A stretch of 64,000 nt of DNA from Simplicispira metamorpha (lineage in GTDB: Bacteria > Pseudomonadota > Gammaproteobacteria > Burkholderiales > Burkholderiaceae_C). Below are positions 1-8,965 of the stretch, one piece after another; within the stretch, counting starts at the first letter, position 1, and every line of letters begins with the position of its first letter. The notes under the pieces were generated by a model, which was given only the letters and a program-made list of their open reading frames with translations, had not been told where the DNA came from and made no database searches. The DNA lies in assembly GCF_004341365.1 (NCBI RefSeq), contig NZ_SLXH01000002.1, forward strand, positions 124,001 through 188,000, written 5' to 3'. The translations under genes were made by a program, and so were the position numbers.

Positions 1-810
1 GCCACCTACGGCAATGCCGGCTTTTTGCGTGAGCAAATCTGCAAATACATGTGCCCGTATGCGCGTTTTCAGAGCGCCATGTTTGACAAAGACACGCTCA
101 TCGTCACCTACGACACCGAACGTGGCGAGGCGCGTGGCCCGCGCACCAAGGCAGTGGACTACAAGGCGCAGGGACTGGGCGACTGCATTGACTGCACACT
201 GTGCGTGCAGGTCTGCCCGGTGGGCATCGACATCCGCGATGGCCTGCAGTACGAGTGCATTGGCTGCGGCCTGTGCGTGGACGCCTGCAACTCCGTCATG
301 GACAAGATGCAGTACCCGCGCGGCCTGATCCGCTACACCACGCCCAACGCCCTGGCCCAGCGCTGGAGCCCGCGCCAGGTGCTGCGCCGCGTAGCCCGCC
401 CGCGCGTGCTGCTCTACAGCGCAGCGCTCCTGGCCCTGACGCTGGCCATGGTGAGCAGTCTGGTGGTGCGCACCCCGCTCAAGGTGGACGTGATCCGTGA
501 CCGTGGCGTGCTGGCGCGCCAGGTAGAGCGCGGGCAGATCGAGAACGTGTACCGCCTGCAAATCGCCAACGCCACCGAGGTGCCCCAGCGCTACCGTCTG
601 GCGGCCAGCGGCCTGGAGGGGTTGCATGTGGCTTCGGACACCGAGGTGGACGTGGCCGCCGCCGAGGCGCGCTGGGTGGTGGTGCGCCTGCGCCTGCCTG
701 CGGGTGTGGTGGCCGCAGCGGGATCGCACCCCGTGGTGCTGGAGATCACGGCCACGGGCGATGCAGCAGTGCAGCTGCGTGAGAAAACCACTTTCCTGGT
801 GCCGCGCTGA
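1..810 (+). CDS. ccoG: Cytochrome c oxidase accessory protein CcoG (5' partial)
   Basis: This is the C-terminal 269 residues of a CcoG/RdxA/FixG-type membrane iron-sulfur protein, which helps assemble cbb3 cytochrome oxidase by handling copper/redox steps. The gene enters from outside the window, so no start is visible. Two 4Fe-4S ferredoxin motifs are clear: cysteines 62, 65, 68, 72 (DCIDCTLCVQVCP) and 86, 89, 92, 96 (CIGCGLCVDAC). A membrane segment follows at about residues 135-155, then an Ig-like C-terminal domain typical of the family. The upstream TM helices must lie outside the window. The next gene is convergent and unrelated. Confidence 0.93.
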   Translation, partial: ATYGNAGFLREQICKYMCPYARFQSAMFDKDTLIVTYDTERGEARGPRTKAVDYKAQGLGDCIDCTLCVQVCPVGIDIRDGLQYECIGCGLCVDACNSVMDKMQYPRGLIRYTTPNALAQRWSPRQVLRRVARPRVLLYSAALLALTLAMVSSLVVRTPLKVDVIRDRGVLARQVERGQIENVYRLQIANATEVPQRYRLAASGLEGLHVASDTEVDVAAAEARWVVVRLRLPAGVVAAAGSHPVVLEITATGDAAVQLREKTTFLVPR

Positions 811-842
811 GCTGCCGCCAGCCGCCGCGCGGCTCCAGCGGC

Positions 843-2258
843 CTACGCCGCTGCTGCGCTGATCTGGCCCAGCGTGGCCAGCGCCTGCTCGGTGCGCGCG
901 TTCCAGGTGTGGCCATAGTTCAGGCGCAGGCAGTTGGTGAAGGCGTGCGAGGCCGAGAAAATCGGCCCCGGCGCCACGCTGATGCCCTGCGCCAGCGCCT
1001 GGCGGTGGATGTGCAGCGCATCGCAGCCTTCGGGCAGTTCCACCCACAGAAAATAGCCGCCCTCGGGCCGCGTGGCCCGCGTGCCAGGGGGAAAGTAATG
1101 CCCCACGGCCTGGGCAAACACCGCCTGCTGCGCCGCCAGCGCCGCGCGCAGCTTGCGCAGGTGTTTGTCGAAACCGCCGCGCTCCAGGTACAGCGCCAGT
1201 GCCGCCTGGGCCGGTGCCGAGGCGCTCAGCGTGCTGGTCAGTTTGTGCCGCGCCACGGCGCGGGTAAAGCGTCCCGGCGCGGCCCAGCCGATGCGGTAGC
1301 CCGGCGCCAGCGATTTGGAGAACGAGCCGCAGTGCAGCACCAGCCCTTCGGTGTCAAACGCCTTGGCGGGCAGTGGGCGATGGTCGCCAAAATACAGCTC
1401 GGCGTACACATCGTCCTCAATCAGTGCTACGCCGTGGCGGGTGGTCAAGGCGACCAGCGCTTTTTTCTTGGCTTCGGGCATCAGGCTGCCCAGCGGATTC
1501 TGGAAGGTGGTCATCAGCCAGCAGGCTTTGGGGCGGTGGCGCACGATGGCCGCCTCCAGCGCGGCCAGGTCAATGCCCTCGCGCGGGTGGGTGGGCACCT
1601 CGATGGCATGCAGGCCCATGCGCTCCAGCGACTGTAAGGCAGCGTAAAACGTGGGCGATTCCACCACCACCGCATCGCCCGCGCGCGTGACGGCGGTCAG
1701 GCACAGGTTCAGTGCTTCCAGGGCGCCGTTGGTGATGACGATGTCGTCCGCAGACACCGGCATGCCCGCCGCCAGGTAGCGCAGCGCGATCTGGCGGCGC
1801 AGGTCGGCATGGCCGGGCGTGAGGTCGTCCACCGAGCGCCACGGGTCCAGCGACTTGGCACTGGTGGCCAGTGCCTGGCCCAGGCGTTGCAGCGGGTACA
1901 GCAGCGGGCTGGGAAAGGCCGAACCCAGTGGCACCACATCGCGCGCCATGCTGGACTCCAGCACCTCGAACACGCGCTCGCTCACATCGACGGCAATCGA
2001 TTGGCCTGTGGGCTGCGAAGCCTGTTCAGGCTCGGGTGGCGCACGGCGCAGGCCCGCACGCACAAAGTAGCCCGAGCGCTCGCGCGCCTGTACCAGGCCG
2101 CGCGCCTCCAGCAGGTAGTACGCCTGGAACACGGTCGAGGCGCTCACGCCCCGGCTGGTGCAGGTGTGGCGCACCGAGGGCAGTTTGTCCCCCGGGCGCA
2201 GCACCCCTGCGCAGATAGAGGCTTCGATGTCGGCGGCCAGGGCTTCGTAGCGTTTCAT
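843..2258 (-). CDS. MocR-type GntR/aminotransferase transcriptional regulator
   Basis: A 471-residue fusion of an N-terminal GntR winged helix (about residues 1-75, KLPSVRHTCTSRGVSAST recognition region) and a class I aminotransferase fold (about 110-470). The PLP lysine lies in SFSKSLAPGYRIGWA and the co-factor-binding aspartate region is IEDDVYAELYF. Members of this family (for example PdxR) use PLP or PLP-amino acid adducts as signals and often control vitamin B6, GABA or taurine genes. No obvious target lies divergently next to it; the upstream neighbour is the co-oriented ParB-like gene, so the regulon cannot be read from context. Confidence 0.9.
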   Translation of the reverse strand: MKRYEALAADIEASICAGVLRPGDKLPSVRHTCTSRGVSASTVFQAYYLLEARGLVQARERSGYFVRAGLRRAPPEPEQASQPTGQSIAVDVSERVFEVLESSMARDVVPLGSAFPSPLLYPLQRLGQALATSAKSLDPWRSVDDLTPGHADLRRQIALRYLAAGMPVSADDIVITNGALEALNLCLTAVTRAGDAVVVESPTFYAALQSLERMGLHAIEVPTHPREGIDLAALEAAIVRHRPKACWLMTTFQNPLGSLMPEAKKKALVALTTRHGVALIEDDVYAELYFGDHRPLPAKAFDTEGLVLHCGSFSKSLAPGYRIGWAAPGRFTRAVARHKLTSTLSASAPAQAALALYLERGGFDKHLRKLRAALAAQQAVFAQAVGHYFPPGTRATRPEGGYFLWVELPEGCDALHIHRQALAQGISVAPGPIFSASHAFTNCLRLNYGHTWNARTEQALATLGQISAAAA

Positions 2259-2371
2259 GGGCTGGCCACGGCGGGGAGCAGGGGCGTGGGTGCCCGCACG
2301 GTGCAGTCGATGGGATCACCGCTCAGGTGCAAGGCTGAGAGGGTGTTCATTGCACGGATCGCGGATCCGCC

Positions 2372-3184
2372 TCAGGGCAGCAGCGCTTGCAGCGCGGCCA
2401 CTTGCTGGCGCAGGGCGTCGTTTTGCGCCATCAGCTCCAGCACGCGCTGTTGCAGGGCGGGCACGGTGTCGGGCAGGTCGGTGGCGTCTTCACTGGCGGC
2501 GGGCGTGGTGCGCGGCTTGCGTTTGGCTTCGCGCACGCGCTTGGCGGCCTGCTTGAGTTCATCGGCACCCGCGCTGGCGGCGGCCACTTGCTCCTCGGCG
2601 GGCAGGCTGGCCACGGCAGCGGCGGCGTTGATCGACAGCGTGCCCGACCTGACGGCGGCCACCACCTCGGGCGCAGCCTGCTTTTGGATGGTTTCGATCA
2701 GCTTGACCTGCGTGCTGCTGATGCGCGCGGCCTTGGCGATGGCCTCGCGGCTGGGCAGCGGTTCGGGCGCCGTGCTGGTGACGCCATCCGGCGCGGTGGC
2801 ATCGGTGCCGGGGGCGGCATCGGGCGCATCTGCGGGGGCCTGGGCCAGTGCGCGCTCGCGGCGCGCCGCCACGATTTCGCGCTGGCGCAGCGCCAGTACG
2901 CCGCGCTGGAAGTCCGATACGCTGCGCCGCCCCAGGTGCTGCTCGATCATCCACAGGTGCACGTCCTCCATCGACGTAAAGCGCGTGTTTTGCACGGTCT
3001 GGAACGTAATGCCGTGCTTTTGGCAAATGCCATAGCGGTTGTGGCCATCGACCAGCACTTCGCCCCACAGCACCAGCGCATCGCGGCAGCCCTCGGCAAG
3101 GATGCTGCGCTCCAGGGCGGTGTATTCCTCGGGCGTGAGCGGGTCGATATAGGCTTGCAGATCGGGATTGACGACGATATTCAT
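2372..3184 (-). CDS. ParB/Srx-domain protein, orphan
   Basis: A 270-residue protein starting MNIVVNPDLQAYI; a start 13 codons further upstream is possible but adds residues unlike the family. Residues 1-85 form a ParB N-terminal (ParB/sulfiredoxin) domain with the conserved VLVDGHNRY motif. Residues 85-215 contain helix-rich sequence including an HTH-like stretch (SREAIAKAARISSTQVKLI), separated by an Ala/Pro-rich linker. The C-terminus (about 240-270) is a leucine-rich coiled coil (LQQRVLELMAQNDALRQQV). There is no ParA partner nearby, so a role in chromosome partitioning is not supported; a DNA-binding regulator or CTP-binding ParB-like switch is equally possible. Confidence 0.75.
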   Translation of the reverse strand: MNIVVNPDLQAYIDPLTPEEYTALERSILAEGCRDALVLWGEVLVDGHNRYGICQKHGITFQTVQNTRFTSMEDVHLWMIEQHLGRRSVSDFQRGVLALRQREIVAARRERALAQAPADAPDAAPGTDATAPDGVTSTAPEPLPSREAIAKAARISSTQVKLIETIQKQAAPEVVAAVRSGTLSINAAAAVASLPAEEQVAAASAGADELKQAAKRVREAKRKPRTTPAASEDATDLPDTVPALQQRVLELMAQNDALRQQVAALQALLP

Positions 3185-3204
3185 ACGGTGTTCAGTGCAA
3201 AAAT

Positions 3205-3290
3205 GAGAGCTGCTAGCGCGCACTGCGCAAGGTTTTCAGGGTGTTTTGATGCTGAAAGCCACGCAGGATATGCGCTAGCAGCTATTGAAT
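3205..3290. repeat. REP-like hairpin repeat, copy 1
   Basis: A perfect 12-bp inverted repeat, AGCTGCTAGCGC (3208-3219) and GCGCTAGCAGCT (3272-3283), ending in the family tail GCTAGCAGCTATTGAATA. It fills the gap between the ParB-like gene and trhP. This copy has the longest loop of the family. Confidence 0.75.
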
Positions 3291-3347
3291 ACATAGCGCC
3301 CGTACAGCCCTTGCGGGCTGCCACAGGGCGCCGGGAGCGCGCGCCGC

Positions 3348-4712
3348 TTACAGCAGCCGGGCAATCAGCGCGCCCTCGGCGGGGCCGTCCAGCGGGATGC
3401 GCACACGCAGCGGGCTGCCGGCGGCCACTTGCAGTTCCTCGCCTTCCAGACCGCGCATCTGCGTCAGCTGCACGAGTCGGTTGCCGCTGGGGTGGATGAT
3501 TTCGAGTGTGTCGCCCACGGCAAAACGGTTTTTGGTTTCGACTTCGGCCCAGCCGTCGGTGGCGTTTTTGACCTCGGCCACAAACTGGCTGCGCCGCGCG
3601 CCGGAGCTGCCGGTTTCATAGTTCTGGTAATCGTTGGCCGGGCGGCGCTCCAGAAAACCGCTGGTGTAGCCCCGGTTGGCCAGGCCCTCCAGCTCGGTGA
3701 TGAGTTCGGGGTTGAAGGCGCGCCCGGCCACGGCGTCGTCAATGGCGCGGCGGTACACCTGCGCCGTGCGCGAGACGTAGTACTGGCTCTTGGTGCGCCC
3801 CTCGATCTTCAGCGAATCGACACCAATCTCCACCAGCCGCTGCACATGCTCGACGGCGCGCAGGTCTTTGCTGTTCATGATGTAGGTGCCATGCTCGTCT
3901 TCCATGATGGGCATGAGCTGGCCGGGGCGCTCTTTTTCTTCCAGCAGATAGACCTGGTCGGCCAGCGGGTGGCGCGCGCCGCCACCGCAGGCGGCAAAGG
4001 CGCTGTGCTCGTCTTCTTGGGCCTTGGCAAAGTCGAAGTCGCCTTCCATGGGCTGGGCAATGGCCTCGCCGGTGTTGGGGTCGGTGGCGGTGCTTTGCGT
4101 GGCGTAGTTCCAGCGGCAGGCGTTGGTGCAGGTGCCTTGGTTGGGGTCGCGGCGGTTGAAGTAGCCCGAGAGTAGGCAGCGGCCCGAGTAGGCAATGCAC
4201 AGTGCGCCGTGGACAAACACTTCCAGCTCCATGTCGGGGCATTCCTGGCGGATTTTGGCGATCTCGTCCAGGCTCAGTTCGCGCGACAGGATGATGCGGG
4301 TCACGCCCACCTTCTGCCAGAACTTCACGGCCATGAAGTTGACGGTGTTGGCCTGTACCGACAGGTGAATCGGCACCTGTGGCCACTTCTCGCGCACCAT
4401 CATGATCAGGCCGGGGTCGGCCATGATGAGGGCGTCCGGCCCCATGGCGATGATGGGTTCGATGTCGCGCAGGTAGGTGCGCACCTTGTCGTTGTGCGGC
4501 AGCAGGTTGCTGGTCAAAAAGAACTTTTTGCCGCGCGCGTGGGCCTCTTGTATGCCTTGCTGGATTTGCTCGATGCGAAACTCGTTGTTGCGCGCGCGCA
4601 AGCTGTAGCGCGGCTGGCCCGCGTACACGGCGTCGGCGCCAAAGTCGTAGGCGGCGCGCATTTTGTCGAGCGAGCCAGCGGGCAGGAGGAGTTCGGGGCT
4701 TTTGGGTTGCAT
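3348..4712 (-). CDS. trhP: U32 family protein TrhP/YegQ (tRNA hydroxylation)
   Basis: 454 residues, the expected size for the YegQ/TrhP branch of the peptidase U32 family. In this branch the protein supports prephenate-dependent hydroxylation of tRNA wobble uridine (ho5U, precursor of cmo5U), not proteolysis. The N-terminus (PELLLPAGSLDKMRAAYDFG) and the family signature EVFVHGALCIAYSGRCLLS with the following CTNACRW are present, giving the cysteine set expected for the 4Fe-4S site. The C-terminal beta domain covers about 370-454. It lies 89 bp downstream of tolA on the same strand, so it may be co-transcribed with the tol genes. Confidence 0.9.
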   Translation of the reverse strand: MQPKSPELLLPAGSLDKMRAAYDFGADAVYAGQPRYSLRARNNEFRIEQIQQGIQEAHARGKKFFLTSNLLPHNDKVRTYLRDIEPIIAMGPDALIMADPGLIMMVREKWPQVPIHLSVQANTVNFMAVKFWQKVGVTRIILSRELSLDEIAKIRQECPDMELEVFVHGALCIAYSGRCLLSGYFNRRDPNQGTCTNACRWNYATQSTATDPNTGEAIAQPMEGDFDFAKAQEDEHSAFAACGGGARHPLADQVYLLEEKERPGQLMPIMEDEHGTYIMNSKDLRAVEHVQRLVEIGVDSLKIEGRTKSQYYVSRTAQVYRRAIDDAVAGRAFNPELITELEGLANRGYTSGFLERRPANDYQNYETGSSGARRSQFVAEVKNATDGWAEVETKNRFAVGDTLEIIHPSGNRLVQLTQMRGLEGEELQVAAGSPLRVRIPLDGPAEGALIARLL

Positions 4713-4801
4713 GGCGGTGTCCTTGGGCGGGGCGCGGGGGGCGCACCAGGGTCAGTGTCAGTGATGGGGGAGAGGGCTGCGGCGCGCGGGCCGCAGCGCT
4801 T

Positions 4802-6058
4802 TCAGTCTTTGGGCCGGAAGCCGATGACCAGCGGGTTGGGTACGCGGCCATCCACGTCGCGTGGCAGGGTTTCGGTTTTTTGCAGGGCGCGCACCACGGC
4901 CTCGTCCCAGGCCTTGTTGCCGCTGGACTGCACCAGGCGCGTGCCGACGATGGTGCCATCGGGGGCGGTGCGCACTTCCACTTCGGCGCGCGGGTTGCCG
5001 GTCAGGGCGTCGGGATAGACGATGTTGGGCTTGACCTTGGCGGCCACTTTGCCGCCGTAGCCCGCCGAGGGGCCACCGCTGCCGCTGCCCTGGCCTTTGC
5101 CACCCGCACCCGTGCCGCTGCCGCCAGCACCGGCATTGGGGCTGCTGCTGTGTTTGGCATTACCCGTGGCGTCGTCGTCGCCCGTGGCGCCAGCCAGGCC
5201 CTGCATGCGGCGCAGGGCTTCCTGGCGCCGCGCTTCCGAGGCTTTGGCGCTGGCTTTTTCCAGGGCCTCTTGCTTGCGCTGCTCTTCCTGGGCCTGGCGT
5301 TTTTTCTCTTCTGCCTGCTGTTTTTGCTTTTCGAGTTTTTCCTGGCGTTCTTTTTCGCGTTCGGCTTTGTCGGCTTTTTCGCGCTCTTTCTCTTTCTCTT
5401 TTTCTTTTTGCAGGCGTTCTTTTTTCTCTTGCTCCAGGCGCTCGCGGCGTTCTTCTTCCTTGCGTTCTTTCTCGCGCTCGGCCTTGTCGGCTTTCTGGGT
5501 TTTTTCTTTCTCTTTTTCTTTTTGCAAGCGCTCTTTTTTCTCTTGCTCCAGGCGGTCGCGGCGCTCTTCTTCCTTGCGCTCTTTCTCGCGTTCGCGTTGT
5601 TCACGCTCTTGCTGGCGCTGGCGTTCTTTCTCTTGCTGTTCTTTTTGCAGGCGTTTTTTCTCGCGCTCGATGGCGATGTCGGCCTCGCGGGTGTCGGGCA
5701 CGGCCTGGCGCACGGGTGCCGGTGCGGGCGTGGGCAGCACGGGGGGCGGCGGCGGCGGCGGGGGGGCGCGCACGGGTTCGGTCGGCGGTGGCGGGGGCAG
5801 GGTGGGCTGCACCACCTCCGGTGGTGGCGGTGGTGCCGTGCGCGGTGCGGCCTGCTGGGGCAGGGCTGACCACAGCTGCGCTTGCAGGGCGCTTTCGCCG
5901 CCATCGTTGGCACTGTCGTCGCTGCTGGTTTTCCAGTTCACGCCCCAGGTCAGCGCAGCGATCAGCACCGCGTGCGCCAGCACCGCCAGGGCGATGGCGC
6001 GCAGGCGCCCCGGGGGGCGCGGCGGTGCAAAGTGGTCGCGTTCGGTGTGGCTGTGCAT
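4802..6058 (-). CDS. tolA: TolA, envelope integrity protein
   Basis: 418 residues. One TM helix at about 20-40 anchors the protein, then a proline-rich stretch (75-115), a very charged Lys/Glu/Arg helical domain (125-285), a Gly/Ser linker (305-335) and a TonB/TolA-like C-terminal domain (340-418: KVKPNIVYPDALTGNPRAEV). TolA links the inner-membrane TolQR motor to the TolB-Pal complex at the outer membrane. The helical domain contains a near-perfect 38-residue tandem duplication (residues 156-186 and 194-224 share EREKERKEEERR and RLEQEKKERLQK). It is the last gene of ybgC-tolQ-tolR-tolA; tolB and pal do not follow. Confidence 0.93.
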   Translation of the reverse strand: MHSHTERDHFAPPRPPGRLRAIALAVLAHAVLIAALTWGVNWKTSSDDSANDGGESALQAQLWSALPQQAAPRTAPPPPPEVVQPTLPPPPPTEPVRAPPPPPPPPVLPTPAPAPVRQAVPDTREADIAIEREKKRLQKEQQEKERQRQQEREQREREKERKEEERRDRLEQEKKERLQKEKEKEKTQKADKAEREKERKEEERRERLEQEKKERLQKEKEKEKEREKADKAEREKERQEKLEKQKQQAEEKKRQAQEEQRKQEALEKASAKASEARRQEALRRMQGLAGATGDDDATGNAKHSSSPNAGAGGSGTGAGGKGQGSGSGGPSAGYGGKVAAKVKPNIVYPDALTGNPRAEVEVRTAPDGTIVGTRLVQSSGNKAWDEAVVRALQKTETLPRDVDGRVPNPLVIGFRPKD

Positions 6059-6083
6059 GCGGTGTGGGTGTGGGGTCTGTGCG

Positions 6084-6506
6084 TCAGCCGCCTTGTTTGA
6101 CCGACAGGCCTACGCGCTGTACGCCCGCTTTTTGCAGGGCATCCATGGCCTGCAAGACGTTGTCGTAGGCCACGGTTTTGTCGGCACTGATGAGCACGGG
6201 CGTATCGGGCGGCTGGCTGGCCTGCCAGGTTTTGGCAGTGCGGCCCAGCTCTTGCAGGGTGACGGGGCGCTCCTGGCCATCGGTTTTGAGTTGCAGCGTG
6301 CCGTCTTTTTGCACGATCACCTGGCCAAAGGCTTTGGGCGGCTTGCTGCCTTTGCCCACGGTGGGCACATTGACCATGCCAGGCGTGAGCATGGGCGCCG
6401 TCACCATGAAGATGATGAGCAGCACCAGCATCACGTCAATGAACGGCACCATGTTGATCTCGTTCATGGTGCGGCGACCGCGTTGGCGCGAGGTGGTGGC
6501 GGGCAT
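6084..6506 (-). CDS. tolR: TolR, ExbD-type motor subunit
   Basis: 140 residues with a single N-terminal TM helix holding the conserved proton-path aspartate (D24 in NMVPFIDVMLVLLIIF), followed by a periplasmic ExbD/TolR domain. It works with TolQ to convert the proton-motive force into movement of TolA. A second in-frame ATG at codon 14 (MNEINMVPF) resembles the usual TolR N-terminus and could be the real start; the longer form carries a basic RQRGRR head. It lies 15 bp after tolQ and 25 bp before tolA. Confidence 0.93.
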   Translation of the reverse strand: MPATTSRQRGRRTMNEINMVPFIDVMLVLLIIFMVTAPMLTPGMVNVPTVGKGSKPPKAFGQVIVQKDGTLQLKTDGQERPVTLQELGRTAKTWQASQPPDTPVLISADKTVAYDNVLQAMDALQKAGVQRVGLSVKQGG

Positions 6507-6521
6507 GGGCAGCCTCCTGTA

Positions 6522-7226
6522 TCAATGGCCTGAGGCCGAGCTGGCGGGCTGCGCGCCCAGGTTGCGCTGCAAGATGTTGGAGAACTCTTCGATGAAGGTT
6601 TCCAGCTGGTTGGCCACGCGGTCGCAGTCGTGGGCAAAGCGGTTGTATGCAATCACCGCCGGGATGGCCGAAAACAGCCCCAGCGCTGTGGCCACCAGCG
6701 CTTCGGCAATGCCGGGCGCCACCGTGGCCAGCGTGACTTGCTCCATGCCGGCAAAGCCGGTGAAGGCGTGCATGATCCCCCAGACGGTGCCAAACAGCCC
6801 CACATACGGCGACACCGAGGCCACCGAACCCAGAAACGACAGGCTCGATTCGACCACATCCATCTCGCGCTGGAAGCTGGCACGCATGGCGCGGCGGGCA
6901 CCGTCGAGCAGCGTGCCCGTGTCCTGGATACGGCGCTCGCGCAGCTTTTGGTATTCGCGCGTGCCGCTGGCAAAAATGCGCTCCATGGGGCCAGCGTGCT
7001 TGGCGTTTTGCGTGGCGCTGGCATACAGGTCGTTGAGGCTGGTGCCCGACCAGAAATCGCGCTCGAAGTCTTCGTTCAGTGCCTTGACGCGCTTCAAGGC
7101 AATCAGTTTGCGAAAAATCGCTGCCCAGCTGGCCACGGACACGCACAGCAGCAGCAGCATGACCAGTTGCACCACCCAACTGGCATGCAGCACCAGGTTG
7201 ACGATGGACATGTCTTGGGAGTTCAT
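6522..7226 (-). CDS. tolQ: TolQ, MotA/ExbB-type channel subunit
   Basis: 234 residues, normal TolQ length, with three TM regions at about 12-38, 138-160 and 172-195. The signature segment LSFLGSVASVSPYVGLFGTV and the following WGIMHAFTGF mark the MotA/TolQ/ExbB family. It forms the proton channel of the Tol-Pal machine, which constricts the outer membrane during division. Its ATG overlaps the ybgC stop codon in an ATGA junction, implying translational coupling. Confidence 0.95.
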   Translation of the reverse strand: MNSQDMSIVNLVLHASWVVQLVMLLLLCVSVASWAAIFRKLIALKRVKALNEDFERDFWSGTSLNDLYASATQNAKHAGPMERIFASGTREYQKLRERRIQDTGTLLDGARRAMRASFQREMDVVESSLSFLGSVASVSPYVGLFGTVWGIMHAFTGFAGMEQVTLATVAPGIAEALVATALGLFSAIPAVIAYNRFAHDCDRVANQLETFIEEFSNILQRNLGAQPASSASGH

Positions 7227-7642
7227 GAAAGTATTTCCAGAAGGGTGCTAGGGATGCGCGCAGGGCGCAGCGTGGTGGCGTCCACCCAGCCGATGCGGAT
7301 GGTGCCTTCGCTGAGGAGCGGCGTGGGGGTGGTGTTCATGGGCTCTGGCTTGAGGAGTGCTTGCTGCACGATGGTCAGGGAGGCCCCACCGTGGGCTTGT
7401 AGCTCTGCGGTAACAAGGAGTTCATCGTCCAGCCGTGCCGGGCGCAGGTAGCGCACACGCGCATCGGTAACGACAAACATGCCGCCATTTTGTTCCCGCA
7501 GGTGCTGCTGGCCCAGGCCCAGCGAGCGCAGCCATTCGGTGCGCGCGCGCTCAAAAAACTTCAGGTAGTTGGCGTAGAACACGATGCCGCCCGCATCGGT
7601 GTCCTCCCAGTAAATGCGCACGGGCCACGCAAACGCTGCCAT
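7223..7642 (-). CDS. ybgC: Tol-Pal-associated acyl-CoA thioesterase YbgC
   Basis: 139 residues beginning MAAFAWPVRIYWEDTDAGG; a longer frame upstream overlaps the neighbouring aminotransferase and is rejected. It is a single hot-dog fold. The catalytic aspartate of the YEDTDAGG motif is present, followed by FYANYLKFFERARTEWL. The histidine seen in E. coli (VVYHASY) is a tyrosine here (VFYANY). It heads the tol operon as in most proteobacteria, with a 4-bp overlap into tolQ. Confidence 0.93.
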   Translation of the reverse strand: MAAFAWPVRIYWEDTDAGGIVFYANYLKFFERARTEWLRSLGLGQQHLREQNGGMFVVTDARVRYLRPARLDDELLVTAELQAHGGASLTIVQQALLKPEPMNTTPTPLLSEGTIRIGWVDATTLRPARIPSTLLEILS

Positions 7643-7655
7643 GGTGGTGTGCCCT

Positions 7656-8840
7656 TCAGCCCAGCAGCGCGCGCAGGCGCGCCACGGCTTCTTGCAGCTG
7701 CGCCATGGAGCTGGCCGTGGAAAAACGCACAAAGCGCTGCGTATCGGCCATGCCGAAGTCGCGCCCTGGCGTGATGGCGATGTGGGCGCGGCGCATCAGC
7801 TCGTAGGCAAAGTCCCAGCTGCCTTGCACGCCCAGCTTGTGCGCAGCATGGGTGCAGTCGGCCCAGGCGTAGAAGGCGCCGTCGGGCTGCACCGGCACGT
7901 CCAGGCCCAGCGCTTGCAGCTGCGGGATGAAGTAGTCGCGCCGCGCCTTGAACTCGGCGCGGCGGCGTTCGTACTCGGCGATGCTGCCTTGCTCGAAGCA
8001 GGCCAGCGCGGCGTGCTGTGACACGGTGCTGGCGCAGATGAACAGGTTTTGCGCCAGGCGCTCGACCACTGGCACCAGCGCATCGGGCACCACCATCCAG
8101 CCCAGGCGCCAGCCGGTCATGTTGAAGTATTTGCTGAAGCTGTTGATGCTGATGATGTTCTCGTCGATGGCCAGCGCGGTCTGGGCAAAGGCGTCGTCGT
8201 AGCCCAGGCCCAGATAAATCTCATCGACGATGGTCACGCCGCCGCGCTCTTGCACCACGGCATGAATGCGGCGCAGCTCATCGGGCGCAATCGAGGTGCC
8301 CGTGGGGTTGGAGGGCGAGGCCAGCAGCACGCCGCGCGTTTGCGCGTTCCAGGCGGCGCGCACCTTGTCGGCACTGAGCTGAAAGCGCTCGGCGGCCGTG
8401 GTCGGGATGAGCACTGCCTTGCCCTCTGCCGCACTGACAAAGTGCCGGTTGCAGGGGTAGCTGGGATCGGGCATCAGGATTTCGTCGCCCGCGTCGATCA
8501 GTGCCAGGCAGGCCAGTTGCAGCGCCGCCGACGCGCCGGCGGTGACGACGATGCGCCGCGCTGGCACATCAACGCCAAAGCGCTGTGCGTACCAGCCGCT
8601 GATGCGCTCGCGCAGCGGCTCCAGTCCCAGCGATGGCGTGTACTGCGTGGCGCCGCTCTGGATGGCGCGCTGGGCGGCCTCCTGCACCAGGGGTGGCGCG
8701 GTGAAGTCGGGCTCACCGATGTTCAAAAAGACCATCGGCTCGCGCGTGTCGGCCACCTCGCGTGCCAGGGCCTGGGCGGCCTTGGCCACTTCCATCACGT
8801 AAAACGGTTCGATGCGCTGGGCGCGGGTGGAGATTTTCAT
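7656..8840 (-). CDS. Class I/II PLP aminotransferase
   Basis: 394 residues of fold-type I aminotransferase. Visible landmarks: the substrate arm GEPDFTAPP, SNPTGTSI, the cofactor Asp/Tyr in VDEIYLGLGY, the Schiff-base lysine in SINSFSKYFNMTGWRLGW, and the C-terminal arginine in QRFVRFSTASS. It belongs to the AspC/AlaA-like group; exact amino-acid specificity cannot be read from sequence. It lies 13 bp upstream of ybgC on the same strand and may be the first gene of that operon. Confidence 0.9.
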   Translation of the reverse strand: MKISTRAQRIEPFYVMEVAKAAQALAREVADTREPMVFLNIGEPDFTAPPLVQEAAQRAIQSGATQYTPSLGLEPLRERISGWYAQRFGVDVPARRIVVTAGASAALQLACLALIDAGDEILMPDPSYPCNRHFVSAAEGKAVLIPTTAAERFQLSADKVRAAWNAQTRGVLLASPSNPTGTSIAPDELRRIHAVVQERGGVTIVDEIYLGLGYDDAFAQTALAIDENIISINSFSKYFNMTGWRLGWMVVPDALVPVVERLAQNLFICASTVSQHAALACFEQGSIAEYERRRAEFKARRDYFIPQLQALGLDVPVQPDGAFYAWADCTHAAHKLGVQGSWDFAYELMRRAHIAITPGRDFGMADTQRFVRFSTASSMAQLQEAVARLRALLG

Positions 8841-8965
8841 GGGGCAGGTGGGCCGCAGCGGCGCAAAGATTCGCAGTCTTTCGGGGCAAAAAAGGGCAGG
8901 GTGGCCAACGTAGCGCCTGTCCGCCGTGGGGGTGGCGGCGCAGGCGATGGCGCGTGCTGGGCGCG

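Noticed and set aside
5320-5570. Minus-strand T/C-rich, repetitive stretch as possible microsatellite or CRISPR
   Set aside because: It is the coding sequence for the Lys/Glu-rich helix of TolA; there are no spacers or unique intervening units.
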